A stretch of DNA of 64,000 nucleotides, from the NCBI GenBank assembly GCA_964645935.1, contig CAZYAK010000001.1:3410-67409 (forward strand), in the 5' to 3' direction. Position numbers and translations under genes: made by a program. Of this stretch, positions 1 through 7,878 are shown in pieces; position 1 is the stretch's first letter; each line of letters begins with the position of its first letter. Source of the DNA: CAZYAK01 sp964645935. Its GTDB lineage: Bacteria; Patescibacteriota; Gracilibacteria; Peribacterales; Peribacteraceae. The notes under the pieces are model-generated. The model saw only the letters and a program-made list of their open reading frames with translations, did no database searches and was not told the origin of the DNA.

Positions 1-1332
1 TGCTAGAGACCACTCCTCGATGTACTGGAGGTCTAGGCGCACTTCCTCATCGAACCGCAGGTCCGACCGGCCAGCGATCTGGGCGAGGCCTGTGATGCCG
101 GGCTTCACCGCAAAGACGCGGCGCTGCTCCATGGAGTACCGCGCCACCTCCTCCGGCAGGTGCGGCCGCGGGCCCACCAGCGACATCTGCCCGGCCAGTA
201 CGTTGAGGAGCTGCGGCAGCTCATCCAGCGAGAGACGGCGCAGCACGCGTCCCACGCGCGTCACGCGCGGGTCGTTCTTGATCTTGAACAACGGCCCGTC
301 GCGGCGGTGGTTGAGCTTCTCCAGCTCGCCCTTGCGGCGGTCCGCGCCCGGGATCATGGAGCGGAACTTGAGGACGCGGATGCGTTTGCGGCCCTGGTCG
401 CCCACGCGCGTGGAGACGTAGAGCACGGGCCAGCCGCCATCAAGCAAGACGAGGAGCGAGAGAACTAGCAGCACCGGCAGCAGAACGACGAGCGCTGCGA
501 GGCTCACCAAAATGTCGAACAGGCGCTTAGCCACGCGTCCCCAGCCATCCAAGGGCGTGGGTCGGAAGCGCATCAGCGGCAGCAGCCCCAGTCGTTCCAC
601 TTCCAGGAGGTGTGGCACGTCGGCGAGCACGGGCGGCAGGAAGCCATAGCCCACGTGATGGCTGCGGCAGTAGTCGATGAGCGAGGCTGTTTCACCGCGC
701 GCGGGATCCGGATCGGTCTGGAGAACCAGGTCCACGTCACGCTGGTGGGCAAGGCGGCGCAGCGCATCCAGGTGGGGCAAGTGGCCCAGGTACGCATAGT
801 GCTCGTCTTCCTCCAGCGTGCGCAGAGCCAGCGTCGCGAGAGGATGCGAGCCCACCGATACCACCGTCCTACGGCCCACGCCAGCCCGCAAAAGCGCTCG
901 CTGGAACAAGATGAGCGACGCGCGCCCCAGCACCACGAACAGGGCCATAAACACCACGGCATAGAGCAGCACCGCGCGGGAGAAGAAGATCTGTTGGAGC
1001 ACGAGCAGGTACCACGCGATGACGAAAACCAGCCACAGCGCGCTCGTCACGCCCACCAACCACGCCTCTTTCCAGGCACTCCCGGTGGAGCGGAATGTGT
1101 AGAGGCCCAGCGCCGCGGCGAGCAGGAGAAAGACGACGATGCTCGGCGCGACGAACGATCCCAGGTACGTGGAGAGTGAAGGCAGCGTGCTGGCCGATTC
1201 CGTCAGCTGGAACCCGGGCAGCAGATTCACCCCCGCCTCGCGTAGCCGGAACGCGAACAGCAGCGCAGCCAACACGGCCAACGCATCGAGCGGGAGCCGC
1301 GCCACCCCGAAGAGGGCTTCGGAAGTTTTCAC
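1..1332 (-). CDS. Polyprenyl glycosylphosphotransferase (bacterial sugar transferase), 3' end cut by window edge
   Basis: Membrane enzyme predicted to transfer a sugar-1-phosphate from a nucleotide sugar to undecaprenyl phosphate, the first step of exopolysaccharide or glycan synthesis. I read it from a GTG at 1332; 444 codons are present and the frame is still open at position 1, so only the last 20-30 residues of this usually 460-480-aa family should be missing. The N-terminal half is hydrophobic with about four or five membrane segments and a CoA-binding-like middle. The C-terminal third is a bacterial sugar transferase domain: KRLFDILVSLAALVVLLPVL membrane hairpin, KFRSM, SLDELPQLLNVLAGQMSLVG, PRPHLPEE and KPGITGLAQIAGR. 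The GTG lies 6 nt below TACACT (1339-1344), so the messenger is probably leaderless. An ATG further upstream would overlap that -10 box, which is why I prefer GTG. The family call is firm; the sugar is unknown. Confidence 0.9.
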   Translation of the reverse strand, partial: MKTSEALFGVARLPLDALAVLAALLFAFRLREAGVNLLPGFQLTESASTLPSLSTYLGSFVAPSIVVFLLLAAALGLYTFRSTGSAWKEAWLVGVTSALWLVFVIAWYLLVLQQIFFSRAVLLYAVVFMALFVVLGRASLILFQRALLRAGVGRRTVVSVGSHPLATLALRTLEEDEHYAYLGHLPHLDALRRLAHQRDVDLVLQTDPDPARGETASLIDYCRSHHVGYGFLPPVLADVPHLLEVERLGLLPLMRFRPTPLDGWGRVAKRLFDILVSLAALVVLLPVLLVLSLLVLLDGGWPVLYVSTRVGDQGRKRIRVLKFRSMIPGADRRKGELEKLNHRRDGPLFKIKNDPRVTRVGRVLRRLSLDELPQLLNVLAGQMSLVGPRPHLPEEVARYSMEQRRVFAVKPGITGLAQIAGRSDLRFDEEVRLDLQYIEEWSLA

Positions 1333-1338
1333 CCACTC

Positions 1339-1344
1339 AGTGTA
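1339..1344 (-). promoter_or_regulatory. -10 box of the sugar transferase gene
   Basis: TACACT on the minus strand, extended by an upstream TGG, 6 nt from the GTG start. No good -35 hexamer is visible. Confidence 0.45.
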
Positions 1345-1420
1345 CACCAGCTGGCGTAACAGGAATGCTGTTCAGCAGCCATTGAAAAAACGACAGCGCG
1401 ACAGCTGAACGGAGTGAAGA

Positions 1421-1495
1421 TGGAGCCGCTTTGGGGAATCGAACCCCAGACCTACTCATTACAAGTGAGTTGCTCTACCTCTGAGCTAAAGCGGC
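1421..1495 (-). tRNA. tRNA-Thr (anticodon TGT)
   Basis: Minus-strand cloverleaf. The acceptor arms GCCGCTT and AAGCGGC pair over 7 bp; the D stem is GCTC/GAGC; the anticodon stem ACTCA/TGAGT encloses the loop CTTGTAA with anticodon TGT; the T arm is TGGGG-TTCGATT-CCCCA. The discriminator base is T and the CCA tail is encoded (1421-1423). The anticodon reads ACA, threonine. Confidence 0.96.
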
Positions 1496-1570
1496 AGGAC
1501 GGACGATGGTGCGAATGATTCGGAACCAAGCCAGCCTATTGCTTGTTGCCTCGCGCGGCGCGCGGCTGGC

Positions 1571-1587
1571 TCTGAGCTAAAGCGGCA
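1571..1587. repeat. 17-bp copy of the tRNA-Thr 5' end
   Basis: Identical over 17 bp to 1480-1496, the first ~15 nt of the adjacent tRNA-Thr plus flank. It lies about 75 bp upstream of the tRNA in the same orientation. It cannot fold as a tRNA and looks like a remnant of a tRNA duplication or an integration scar. The intervening stretch contains an 8-bp inverted repeat (AGCCAGCC...GGCTGGCT, 1530-1537 and 1564-1571). Confidence 0.7.
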
Positions 1588-1610
1588 CTGACTGCAATCT
1601 TAGCACTTCC

Positions 1611-1639
1611 TTGTCCGGAAGCCGAAATGCTGGAATACT
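1611..1639 (+). promoter_or_regulatory. Promoter of rnpB
   Basis: TTGTCC (1611-1616), 17-nt spacer, AATACT (1634-1639). The predicted start about 6 nt downstream coincides with the first base of the RNase P P1 helix at 1645, which supports both calls. Confidence 0.6.
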
Positions 1640-1644
1640 GGCCG

Positions 1645-2041
1645 TCCGCTCCTTCGATGGCCGCCATGCACTTCGCGTGTATGGAGGAACGTCCGGGCAC
1701 CACCGGAACGCCATGCGGGTAACGCCCGCCCGCGCGCACCATATCCGGCAAGAGCGCGCGAGGACCAGTGCCACAGAGACGAGCCCTGTACTCGTACAGG
1801 GCATGTGAAACGCCCCCGGCGAGAACGGGGGACTGCTTCGGCCGCAAGGTCGCAAGCGTTGGTAAACTCATGGTGGTGCAAGGAGGATTTGGGTGATCGG
1901 ATCACGCGGTGGTTCCGCCGCGCCGACCACCCCTCCGCTCGAGACCGCGGGCGACCGCGGCCCTAGAGAGATGGCCATCCACGTCCGAGGTGCAAGCCAC
2001 GGACGCTGACAGAACCCGGCGTATGAAGGAGCGGATAAAGG
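1645..2041 (+). ncRNA. rnpB: RNase P RNA (M1 RNA, type A-like)
   Basis: Catalytic RNA subunit of RNase P, which removes 5' leaders from pre-tRNAs. Helix P1 is formed by TCCGCTCCTTC (1645-1655) and its perfect complement GAAGGAGCGGA (2025-2035). The universally conserved P4 5' strand is seen as GAGGAACGTCCGGGC (1683-1697, one change from the usual GAGGAAAGTCCGGGC), and the 3' partner as ACAGAACCCGG near 2009-2019. Other conserved pieces in the expected order are CCACAGAGACGAGCCC and GGTAAACTCATGGTGGTGCAAGG. The length (about 390 nt) fits bacterial type A. It is followed at once by an intrinsic terminator. Exact ends are inferred from P1. It fills most of the 1496-2092 stretch that has no protein gene. 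Confidence 0.93.
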
Positions 2042-2072
2042 AGAGACCGAATCGCGGCGGTCTCTTTTTTTT
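2042..2072 (+). terminator. Intrinsic terminator of rnpB
   Basis: Stem AGAGACCG (2042-2049) and CGGTCTCT (2058-2065) with an 8-nt loop, followed by a run of T to 2072. Confidence 0.9.
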
Positions 2073-2092
2073 GCGCGGAGCGAGTCCGCGCG

Positions 2093-4378
2093 TCACTCGA
2101 CTGTTTTGGTGTGCGCGGCGTGGGTATGAGCGTGGCCGGGATGTGCCGGGAGCACGAGTGTAAAGGTGCTGCCGCGGGTCTCCTCACTCTCGAAGAAGAT
2201 GGAGCCACCTAGCTTCTCTGCGATGGCCCTGCTCATGTAGAGCCCGAGGCCAGTGCCGTCGGTGTCCATGTGACGGACGTTGTGGGCACGGAAGAACTTC
2301 TCGAAGACGCGCCGCTGCTCCACCGTCGGAATGCCCACACCCTGGTCCTGCACGGAGAGGATGACGCGGGCGCCCTCCTTGCGGAAGCGCAGCGTCACCT
2401 CCTTACCTCTGGGCGTGTACTTGAATGCGTTGTTGAGGAAATTCTGGATGATGATCTGCAGCAGCACCGGGTCGGTACGCACAGTGGTGTGTGCAGATGG
2501 CAGCGCCACCGTGAACGTCACGCCCTTCTCCTTGGCAGCGGGCGTCCACTCCTGGGCGATCAGCGTGGAGAGCTCGTGCAGATTGATGTTTTGAGGCTCC
2601 GGCGTCATCCCGCCGCCCTCCAGCTTGGCCACGTGGAGGAGGGCTTCCAGCAGGTTGGCCATGCGCTTGGACGCACGCTCGATCTCCCCGAAGTACGCTT
2701 TCTGGCTCGAAGAGAGGTCTTTCTTGCCCTCCTGCGAGAGCATCTCCACATACCAACGGATGGACGACAGCGGGGTGCGCAATTGGTGAGACGCAAGCGA
2801 GATAAACTCCGACTTGAGGTAGTCCACCTGCCGATCCTCGGTCATATCCTGGAACACAACGATGGCGCCGATGAGCTTCTTGCCCTGCAGCAGGGGCGTG
2901 GCGATAAGCGATACCGGCAAGAGCGTCTGATCTTTACGCAGGAGGCTCGGGTGCTCCGCGGCACGGGAGCGGTAGGCGTCGCGCGTGCGCAGCACCTCCG
3001 AGAGCGGATGCTTGTCCCCCACCATCGTGCGGCGGCGTTGTGCGAAGGTAAGGACGTCGGCGCCGGGCTTGCCGAGCACATCGTCCTTCTTCCACTGGAG
3101 CAGTTTGAGGGCGGCGGGGTTCATGTCGGTCACCTTGCCATGGGCGTCGGTGGTCACCACGCCGTACTCGATGGTCTCCAGGATGGCGCGATCCAGCGTG
3201 GACTCCTTCCGCAGCTCATCCGTGCGCTCAGCTACGGTGTCCTCCAAGCGACCGTACGCCTCGCGTAGGCGTCCTGCGAGGTCGGCAAACGCGGCGTCCA
3301 TGACCTCCACCTCGTCACCGGTGTGCACTGTGCGTGTAAAGAGCCACGAGCCCGGGCGTAGGCCGGCCATCTTGCCGGTGAGCTCCGTGAGCGGGCTCAC
3401 GATGGCACGGGACGCGACGGAAGCCACAAAGATGGACAGGAGGAGAAGGAGCGCGCCCACAAGGCCGAGCGATCCGCCCAGGAACACGGCGCCGCCGAGT
3501 GCGGAGCGTACGGGGACCTCCACGGCCATGCCCCATCCCAGCGACGGAACGAAGCGGTACGCGGCGAAGACGGGGGCTCCGCGCTCGTCGCGCGCGCGGC
3601 TGGCGCCTTCCTCAGCCTGCACGGCACGAGTGAGAGGCACGCCGCTCAAGAACGGGTCGTCCACGCTGCCCAGACGGTACGCACGCAGCGGCTCGTCGCC
3701 GGATCGGTACAGCACCGACACCTCGCCCCCCCGTTCGGCACCAAGCATCACGGTGGCGTCATCGAGGGACGACGCGGAAAACAGCGAATCTACGATGGGT
3801 GCCGCGTCGTACCTCACAGCTAGGTAGCCGGAGCGCAGGCCATCCTTACCGGAGAGCGGTACGTACACGTCGTTGGCGATCCATCCCGCCTTGCGGTCGA
3901 TAAGGGGCGAAAGCGTACTCGTGGGCACGTCGCCCACGGGAGATGGACTTATCTGCCCCATGCCAGCGCGCACCTTGCGGTCGCGGCCGAGCAGCGTGAC
4001 TCCCAGTACCGGCAGCCGCTGGCGGCGCAGCTCTGCGTGGAGCGCGGCGATACCGGCAGACGGATCCTCCGCAGTGGTCAGTGCCTGGATCTCTGCGCGT
4101 GCGGCCACGAGCGACGTGCGCTCGCGTTCTCCGCGGACAGCCTCTTCCAAGACGTCCTCGCGGACCGCGGCCATCGATGCCACCTGCGTGAGGATGCGCG
4201 ACGACAACAGCGAGTGTGCAATGAGGAACGCGGTGATGCCGAGTGCGAGAATGGAGCCCGTCGCGAGTCCGGAGAACGCAAGCAGCATCCGTCCCGCGAT
4301 GGAGCGGCGCTTGGTGACGCGCACCGCGGGGGCGGGTTTGGGTATGGGAGCCGGTCGATGCGCGGCGCGCTTGGGCAT
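2093..4378 (-). CDS. Membrane sensor histidine kinase with HAMP and PAS domains
   Basis: Senses an extracytoplasmic signal and autophosphorylates a histidine. From the ATG at 4378 (761 aa; an upstream in-frame GTG at 4444 gives an implausible N-terminus) the order is: basic, Pro-rich N-terminus; TM1 about residues 30-52; a ~245-residue extracytoplasmic sensor of double-CACHE size; TM2 about 298-320; HAMP about 326-380; PAS about 400-500 (TIEYGVVTTDAHGKVTDMNP); HisKA with the phospho-acceptor in SHQLRTPLSSIRW near residue 528; HATPase_c with N box NFLNNAFKYTPRG near 648, G1 DQGVGIP and G2 GTGLGLYMS. All catalytic motifs are intact. It ends just beyond the rnpB terminator. No response regulator is adjacent; the stand-alone receiver at 14.1-14.5 kb, beyond the pilus operon, is the nearest candidate partner, which would link it to pilus control by inference only. 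Confidence 0.93.
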   Translation of the reverse strand: MPKRAAHRPAPIPKPAPAVRVTKRRSIAGRMLLAFSGLATGSILALGITAFLIAHSLLSSRILTQVASMAAVREDVLEEAVRGERERTSLVAARAEIQALTTAEDPSAGIAALHAELRRQRLPVLGVTLLGRDRKVRAGMGQISPSPVGDVPTSTLSPLIDRKAGWIANDVYVPLSGKDGLRSGYLAVRYDAAPIVDSLFSASSLDDATVMLGAERGGEVSVLYRSGDEPLRAYRLGSVDDPFLSGVPLTRAVQAEEGASRARDERGAPVFAAYRFVPSLGWGMAVEVPVRSALGGAVFLGGSLGLVGALLLLLSIFVASVASRAIVSPLTELTGKMAGLRPGSWLFTRTVHTGDEVEVMDAAFADLAGRLREAYGRLEDTVAERTDELRKESTLDRAILETIEYGVVTTDAHGKVTDMNPAALKLLQWKKDDVLGKPGADVLTFAQRRRTMVGDKHPLSEVLRTRDAYRSRAAEHPSLLRKDQTLLPVSLIATPLLQGKKLIGAIVVFQDMTEDRQVDYLKSEFISLASHQLRTPLSSIRWYVEMLSQEGKKDLSSSQKAYFGEIERASKRMANLLEALLHVAKLEGGGMTPEPQNINLHELSTLIAQEWTPAAKEKGVTFTVALPSAHTTVRTDPVLLQIIIQNFLNNAFKYTPRGKEVTLRFRKEGARVILSVQDQGVGIPTVEQRRVFEKFFRAHNVRHMDTDGTGLGLYMSRAIAEKLGGSIFFESEETRGSTFTLVLPAHPGHAHTHAAHTKTVE

Positions 4379-4494
4379 GAATGTGGGTTTCTTCACAGTA
4401 TAGCCCAAAACACGGTATTTAGCAGCACCCGAACATGTCACCACCGGTCAGAACAGACGGGTGTCAACTTACTGCATTTTTAGGCTAACAATTA

Positions 4495-4523
4495 CCAAAA
4501 ACGCCCTCCTTTCGGAGGGCGTT
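4495..4523 (-). terminator. Intrinsic terminator of the pilin operon
   Basis: On the minus strand the stem AACGCCCTCC / GGAGGGCGTT (4500-4523) has a GAAA tetraloop and is followed by a short T run (to 4495). It sits about 20 nt below the stop of the last pilin gene. Confidence 0.9.
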
Positions 4524-4545
4524 TGGAAGGCGACGGAAGCCGCGA

Positions 4546-4992
4546 TCAGCGCGTGACGCTGATGTTGGTGTCCTGCTCGGCGCCCGGAGCGGCGACCGTG
4601 ATGCGGCCGTTGGCGTCCTGGACGATCGTGTAGTTCGTGCCGGTGCCCGTCGTGGAGACCTGGGGATCGGCGGGGATGGAGACAAGGTACGCGCCAGTGA
4701 GCACGCGGAGGCTCACACCGTTCACACACGAAGCGGCGGTGGCCTTGCAGATGATCTTGGCCGTCGTGGTCGGGATGCCCGAGGGCAGCGTGCCGTTGTT
4801 GTCGATGGCGTACTGGTACACGGCGTTGAGAACGGTGTTCACGTCCGAGCGGCGCTGCGCGTCGCGCGCGTCACCCAGCTGCTTGGTGGGGTTGATGGCG
4901 ACAATGACAATGGAGGCGAGGATGGCGATGATGCCGATCACGAGCAGAAGCTCGATCAGCGTGAATCCCCGGCGGGAAGATGCGGAATGCAT
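4546..4992 (-). CDS. Type IV prepilin (major-pilin-like)
   Basis: 148-aa prepilin. The short leader MHSASSRRG is followed by the canonical F-T-L-I-E-L start with Glu5 and a long hydrophobic helix (LLLVIGIIAILASIVIVAIN). Cleavage is expected after G9 by the prepilin peptidase at 19.0-19.8 kb. The globular part has a Cys pair (C...ASC), perhaps a disulphide, and the motif NPTKQLGDARDAQRRSDVN, common in bacterial prepilins with GspG-like heads. It is the last gene of the pilus run and the only one with its own good promoter (TATAAT at 5056-5061) and a strong terminator, as expected for the most abundant subunit. A longer in-frame extension to 5238 is rejected because it covers the promoter. Confidence 0.9.
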   Translation of the reverse strand: MHSASSRRGFTLIELLLVIGIIAILASIVIVAINPTKQLGDARDAQRRSDVNTVLNAVYQYAIDNNGTLPSGIPTTTAKIICKATAASCVNGVSLRVLTGAYLVSIPADPQVSTTGTGTNYTIVQDANGRITVAAPGAEQDTNISVTR

Positions 4993-5027
4993 AATAGAGA
5001 AGGAAGGGAAGAGAGGAGGAAAACGGC

Positions 5028-5061
5028 GGAGCTCAAGCTCCATCCATTGGGCGGGATTATA
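5028..5061 (-). promoter_or_regulatory. Promoter and leader hairpin of the major-type pilin gene
   Basis: A perfect TATAAT (5056-5061, minus strand) lies about 64 nt above the ATG. The -35 region is weak (CTTCCC-like). The leader contains an inverted repeat GGAGCT-tg-AGCTCC (5028-5041). The leader is pyrimidine-rich and has no Shine-Dalgarno. Confidence 0.6.
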
Positions 5062-5132
5062 CCCGTTTTCCGCGATGGGAAGCCCGATCGTCTTGACTGC
5101 ACTCCTGAACATGGACTCACAAGTACTGTGCA

Positions 5133-5852
5133 TCACGGACATTCCATCGGCGTCTGCGCGGTGAGACACGATCCCGCGTCGCACACTTGCCACACGTACT
5201 GGTTGCCTCCGCCACATCCGGGCAGCGCGCATCCGCACTCGTTGCCGACGATCTCGTCGTCGGGATACAGCGCGATCGCGGCCTGGAAGGTGCGGCGGTA
5301 GCTGCGTGGCGCCTGCAGGCGGATGGTGCGCGACACGTCGAATTGCACGAACACGCTCTGACGCGCTTGTGACGCGGATGTGTTGCGGACGAGAAGATTC
5401 TGCACAGAGACCTGTGTGGAACTGAGCACCTCCTTCACGGTATGGTGGATGTACACGAGCGCGCCGCTACTGATGCCAAAGATCATCGGATCGGTACTGC
5501 CCGATCCTGTCTGCACGGCGAGCACTGACCCGGAAGAGAGGTACAAGGGATCGAGAATCTTTTCCGCATGCCGGACACGATATTCGAGCGTCTGCAGGAT
5601 CTGTGTGCCGTTCTGCTCCACGATGGAGACGGTCTGCTGGAGCAGACGGTCCTCCGCGGTAGCAAAGAGGATGGGCAGCACCGCGATGCCCACGAGTGCG
5701 AGAACCGCCATGAAGATGAGCAGCTCGACGAGAGTCGTCCCGCGCCGCCGCGCCGGGCGCGGAAATCTCAAGCTCCAAGCATCAAACACCACACTCCCCC
5801 GACCGCGGATGGCCTGCCATACACCCGGTGAGCCGCGCGAGCCGTGATTCAT
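5133..5852 (-). CDS. Minor prepilin, PilW/GspJ-like
   Basis: Prepilin-like protein, 239 aa from the ATG at 5852, which overlaps the upstream stop as ATGA. The cleavage motif is RRRG-TTLVELLIFMAVLALVG with Glu5, then a helix and a ~180-aa head with Cys clusters near the C-terminus (CGCALPGCGGG). The ATG start gives a very long 38-residue leader, much of it encoded by the ~97-bp junction repeat. A GTG at 5789 would give a more usual 17-residue leader and lies a few nt below GGGGGAG, so the true start is uncertain. Expected role: initiation-complex or minor subunit of the type IV pilus. The family assignment rests on operon order and size more than on head-domain similarity. Confidence 0.8.
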   Translation of the reverse strand: MNHGSRGSPGVWQAIRGRGSVVFDAWSLRFPRPARRRGTTLVELLIFMAVLALVGIAVLPILFATAEDRLLQQTVSIVEQNGTQILQTLEYRVRHAEKILDPLYLSSGSVLAVQTGSGSTDPMIFGISSGALVYIHHTVKEVLSSTQVSVQNLLVRNTSASQARQSVFVQFDVSRTIRLQAPRSYRRTFQAAIALYPDDEIVGNECGCALPGCGGGNQYVWQVCDAGSCLTAQTPMECP

Positions 5853-5857
5853 GGGCA
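5761..5857. repeat. Pilin-junction repeat, copy 1
   Basis: About 97 bp, matching 6252-6348 at about 80 of 97 positions by eye. It spans the gene junction and encodes the leader (WQAIRGRGS, then a Trp/Phe-rich stretch) of the PilW-like protein. Confidence 0.8.
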
Positions 5858-6343
5858 GAGGGAGAAGGCTTCGACCTCAGTCCACGAGTCGATAAGGACG
5901 GAGGGGTATATGCGTGCCACATCCACCTCCAGGCGGCGCACGACGTCAGCGCTGGTGCCGGTGGCGCAGAGGGTGCGGTCGTTGTTGCCGCTGCCACCAA
6001 CCTCGATTGTGCAGTTGCCGTCCGTGAGTGTGAACGATTCGTCGTCGCCGTACGAAAGATCCGCCCGGAGGGAGCGAAGAGCGCGCTCCACACAGGTCCG
6101 TGCGAGCTCCTGCGCCTGCGCCGACTGCGTGACGGAGAGGCTCGTGAGCTCGGACGCGAGACCGAGTAGCACCAACGACACGGCCGTTGTGGACGCGATG
6201 GCACCGATGACGAGCACGCTGATGAGGAAGATGTAGCCGCGCCTCCGGCGCGGAAACTTCAAGCGCCAAATGCCAAACACCAAACTCCCCCGACCGCGAA
6301 TGGCCTGCCATGAACCCGACGAGTCGAGCGAGTCGTGGTTCAT
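5849..6343 (-). CDS. Minor pilin, PilX-like
   Basis: 164-aa protein, translationally coupled at both ends (ATGA overlaps with its neighbours). After a basic RRRRG motif comes the hydrophobic helix YIFLISVLVIGAIASTTAVS, lacking the Glu5 of true pilins but ending in SLVLLGLASE. This is the pattern of PilX/GspK-type minor subunits. The rest is alpha-helical (ELTSLSVTQSAQAQELARTC), then a small beta part with Cys (TDGNCTIEVGGSGNN). The leader from ATG 6343 is long and repeat-encoded; a GTG at 6280 would shorten it to 15 residues. It ends in a Cys-Pro tail, as do both neighbouring pilin genes. Confidence 0.78.
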   Translation of the reverse strand: MNHDSLDSSGSWQAIRGRGSLVFGIWRLKFPRRRRGYIFLISVLVIGAIASTTAVSLVLLGLASELTSLSVTQSAQAQELARTCVERALRSLRADLSYGDDESFTLTDGNCTIEVGGSGNNDRTLCATGTSADVVRRLEVDVARIYPSVLIDSWTEVEAFSLCP

Positions 6344-6348
6344 GGGCA
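6252..6348. repeat. Pilin-junction repeat, copy 2
   Basis: Partner of 5761-5857. It covers the stop of the propeller pilin gene and the leader-coding part of the PilX-like gene. Confidence 0.8.
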
Positions 6349-7788
6349 ACGGATGGGAGTGGCGCCGGGCTGGAAAATGAGGAAGCCCTTCCGCGTCAGC
6401 ACGAAGAGCCGGTCACGCGCGGGATCGTACTGCAGGCCACGTGCGGGACCGGATGTGGAGTCGTACGAGGCGAGCTCGGGCAGGCCAGGATTCCACAAGT
6501 GCACGACCTGCACCGCCTTGCCACTGGAATCCGCGGCCAGGAAGGCCTGACACGCGGTGGAGTCTGTGTCGAGTGCGACGACGCTGCCGCTCCCCTCGTG
6601 ATAGAGCACGCCGGCGGGCGGCGATCCCCCGCCGTTGCGGGTATCCAGGAGCACCATCTCCTGGATGGACGTCCCGCGCGTGCGCCCGAGGATCGCGGAG
6701 GTGCCGAACACCAGCACCGCTCGGCCCGCTTCGGTGCTCGTCAGGTTGGCATCCGGAGAGGGCGCGGCGCGCAGGCCCCCCGTAGACGTACGGATGAGCG
6801 TGCGCATCTCCGCGGTAGAATCGGCTGTGGCCAAAAAAGCACCCGTGTCGGTGAGTGCCACAGCGTTGACAGTGGCGCCGTGATCGGAGGACGACAGCAG
6901 GGTAAAGCCTGTAGAGGTGACGGCGAAGAGATACACTTCCGGGTGCGACGCGTGCTGCTGCGCGCCCACCAGCAGCAGGTTCCCGCGCAGAGCCATTGAG
7001 GTGATGAGGTTCGATGCCGAGAGGTTCCTGCTCGCCACGAGGTCGCCCGATGTGAGCGCCGTGGGATCGGAGATGTCGTACGCACGCAGCTCCTCCGAAG
7101 AGGAGGACGTGGCCACGTACAGCGTATCTCCGCGCACGGCCACGCCGTAGCCTGCCGCGCCCAGCGTGAACGACGAGGACACGCGTGTGGGGGATGAGAG
7201 ACTGGTGATATCAAACACGTAGAGCCCCGCCCCGCCCGAGGAGGTCTCGCTAGTCACGAAGGCATAGTTGCCCGAGACCGCGACATCATTGAAGAGCGGC
7301 GTACCAGCATCCACATAGCTCCCTTCCACGGTGAGCGAGCCCCAGTCCCCGGTGCTCCGCGTAGTACGCCAGTCGGTGAGTTCTCCAGTGAGCAGTATGC
7401 TCCCCGACCGCCCGATGCCGTGCTTCCACTTGGTCGACGTCTGCAGGCGCACCCAATCCGACGCCAGCGTCGTCACCGTGACTTTGGTGACGTAGCCCCC
7501 GCTCACCGTGACCTGGCTGCCGCTGTACACCCATGTGCGCGCGGGGCCGATGCGAAACCCATGCGCGCCGGCCGTAAGTGCGGAAAATGCGCCGTCCCGG
7601 ATCGACCGCGAGGCCTCCATCGCCTGGAGGGCGGCATGCGTCGCGCGCACGCGATCCCCGCCCGCAGCGGTGTTCTGCTGGCCGTGCAGCAGCGTCATTG
7701 TGGCGGCGGTGAGGAACACCCCAAAGAGGGCGATGCCCAGGATCACTTCCAGGAGAAGGAACCCCTTTCTGCGCCGGCGGACGTCCAT
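6340..7788 (-). CDS. Minor prepilin with LVIVD-type beta-propeller
   Basis: 482-aa protein from ATG 7788, chosen because it gives the short leader MDVRRRRKG before FLLLEVILGIALFGVFLTAA; ATGs at 7812 and 7842 are alternatives. Glu5 is present. After a GspI/PilV-like stem (about residues 10-150) comes a beta-propeller of repeated units: GLYVFDITSLSSPTRVSS, ELRAYDISDPTALTSG, then similar blades to the C-terminus. This repeat class (LVIVD) is known in surface proteins. A prepilin fused to a propeller suggests a tip or minor subunit presenting an adhesive or ligand-binding head. It overlaps the next gene by 4 nt (ATGA). Function beyond pilus association is inference. Confidence 0.83.
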   Translation of the reverse strand: MDVRRRRKGFLLLEVILGIALFGVFLTAATMTLLHGQQNTAAGGDRVRATHAALQAMEASRSIRDGAFSALTAGAHGFRIGPARTWVYSGSQVTVSGGYVTKVTVTTLASDWVRLQTSTKWKHGIGRSGSILLTGELTDWRTTRSTGDWGSLTVEGSYVDAGTPLFNDVAVSGNYAFVTSETSSGGAGLYVFDITSLSSPTRVSSSFTLGAAGYGVAVRGDTLYVATSSSSEELRAYDISDPTALTSGDLVASRNLSASNLITSMALRGNLLLVGAQQHASHPEVYLFAVTSTGFTLLSSSDHGATVNAVALTDTGAFLATADSTAEMRTLIRTSTGGLRAAPSPDANLTSTEAGRAVLVFGTSAILGRTRGTSIQEMVLLDTRNGGGSPPAGVLYHEGSGSVVALDTDSTACQAFLAADSSGKAVQVVHLWNPGLPELASYDSTSGPARGLQYDPARDRLFVLTRKGFLIFQPGATPIRCP

Positions 7789-7878
7789 CGGGTGCACGAT
7801 GGAGCCGATCATACCCCCTCTACGACCGCGGCGGCGACCCATGTGGGCCGCCGCCGCAGGAACACCGGACAGGGAAGG

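Noticed and set aside
5133..5238. Longer start of the major-type pilin at 5238
   Set aside because: The extension would cross the TATAAT promoter and give an 80-residue leader.
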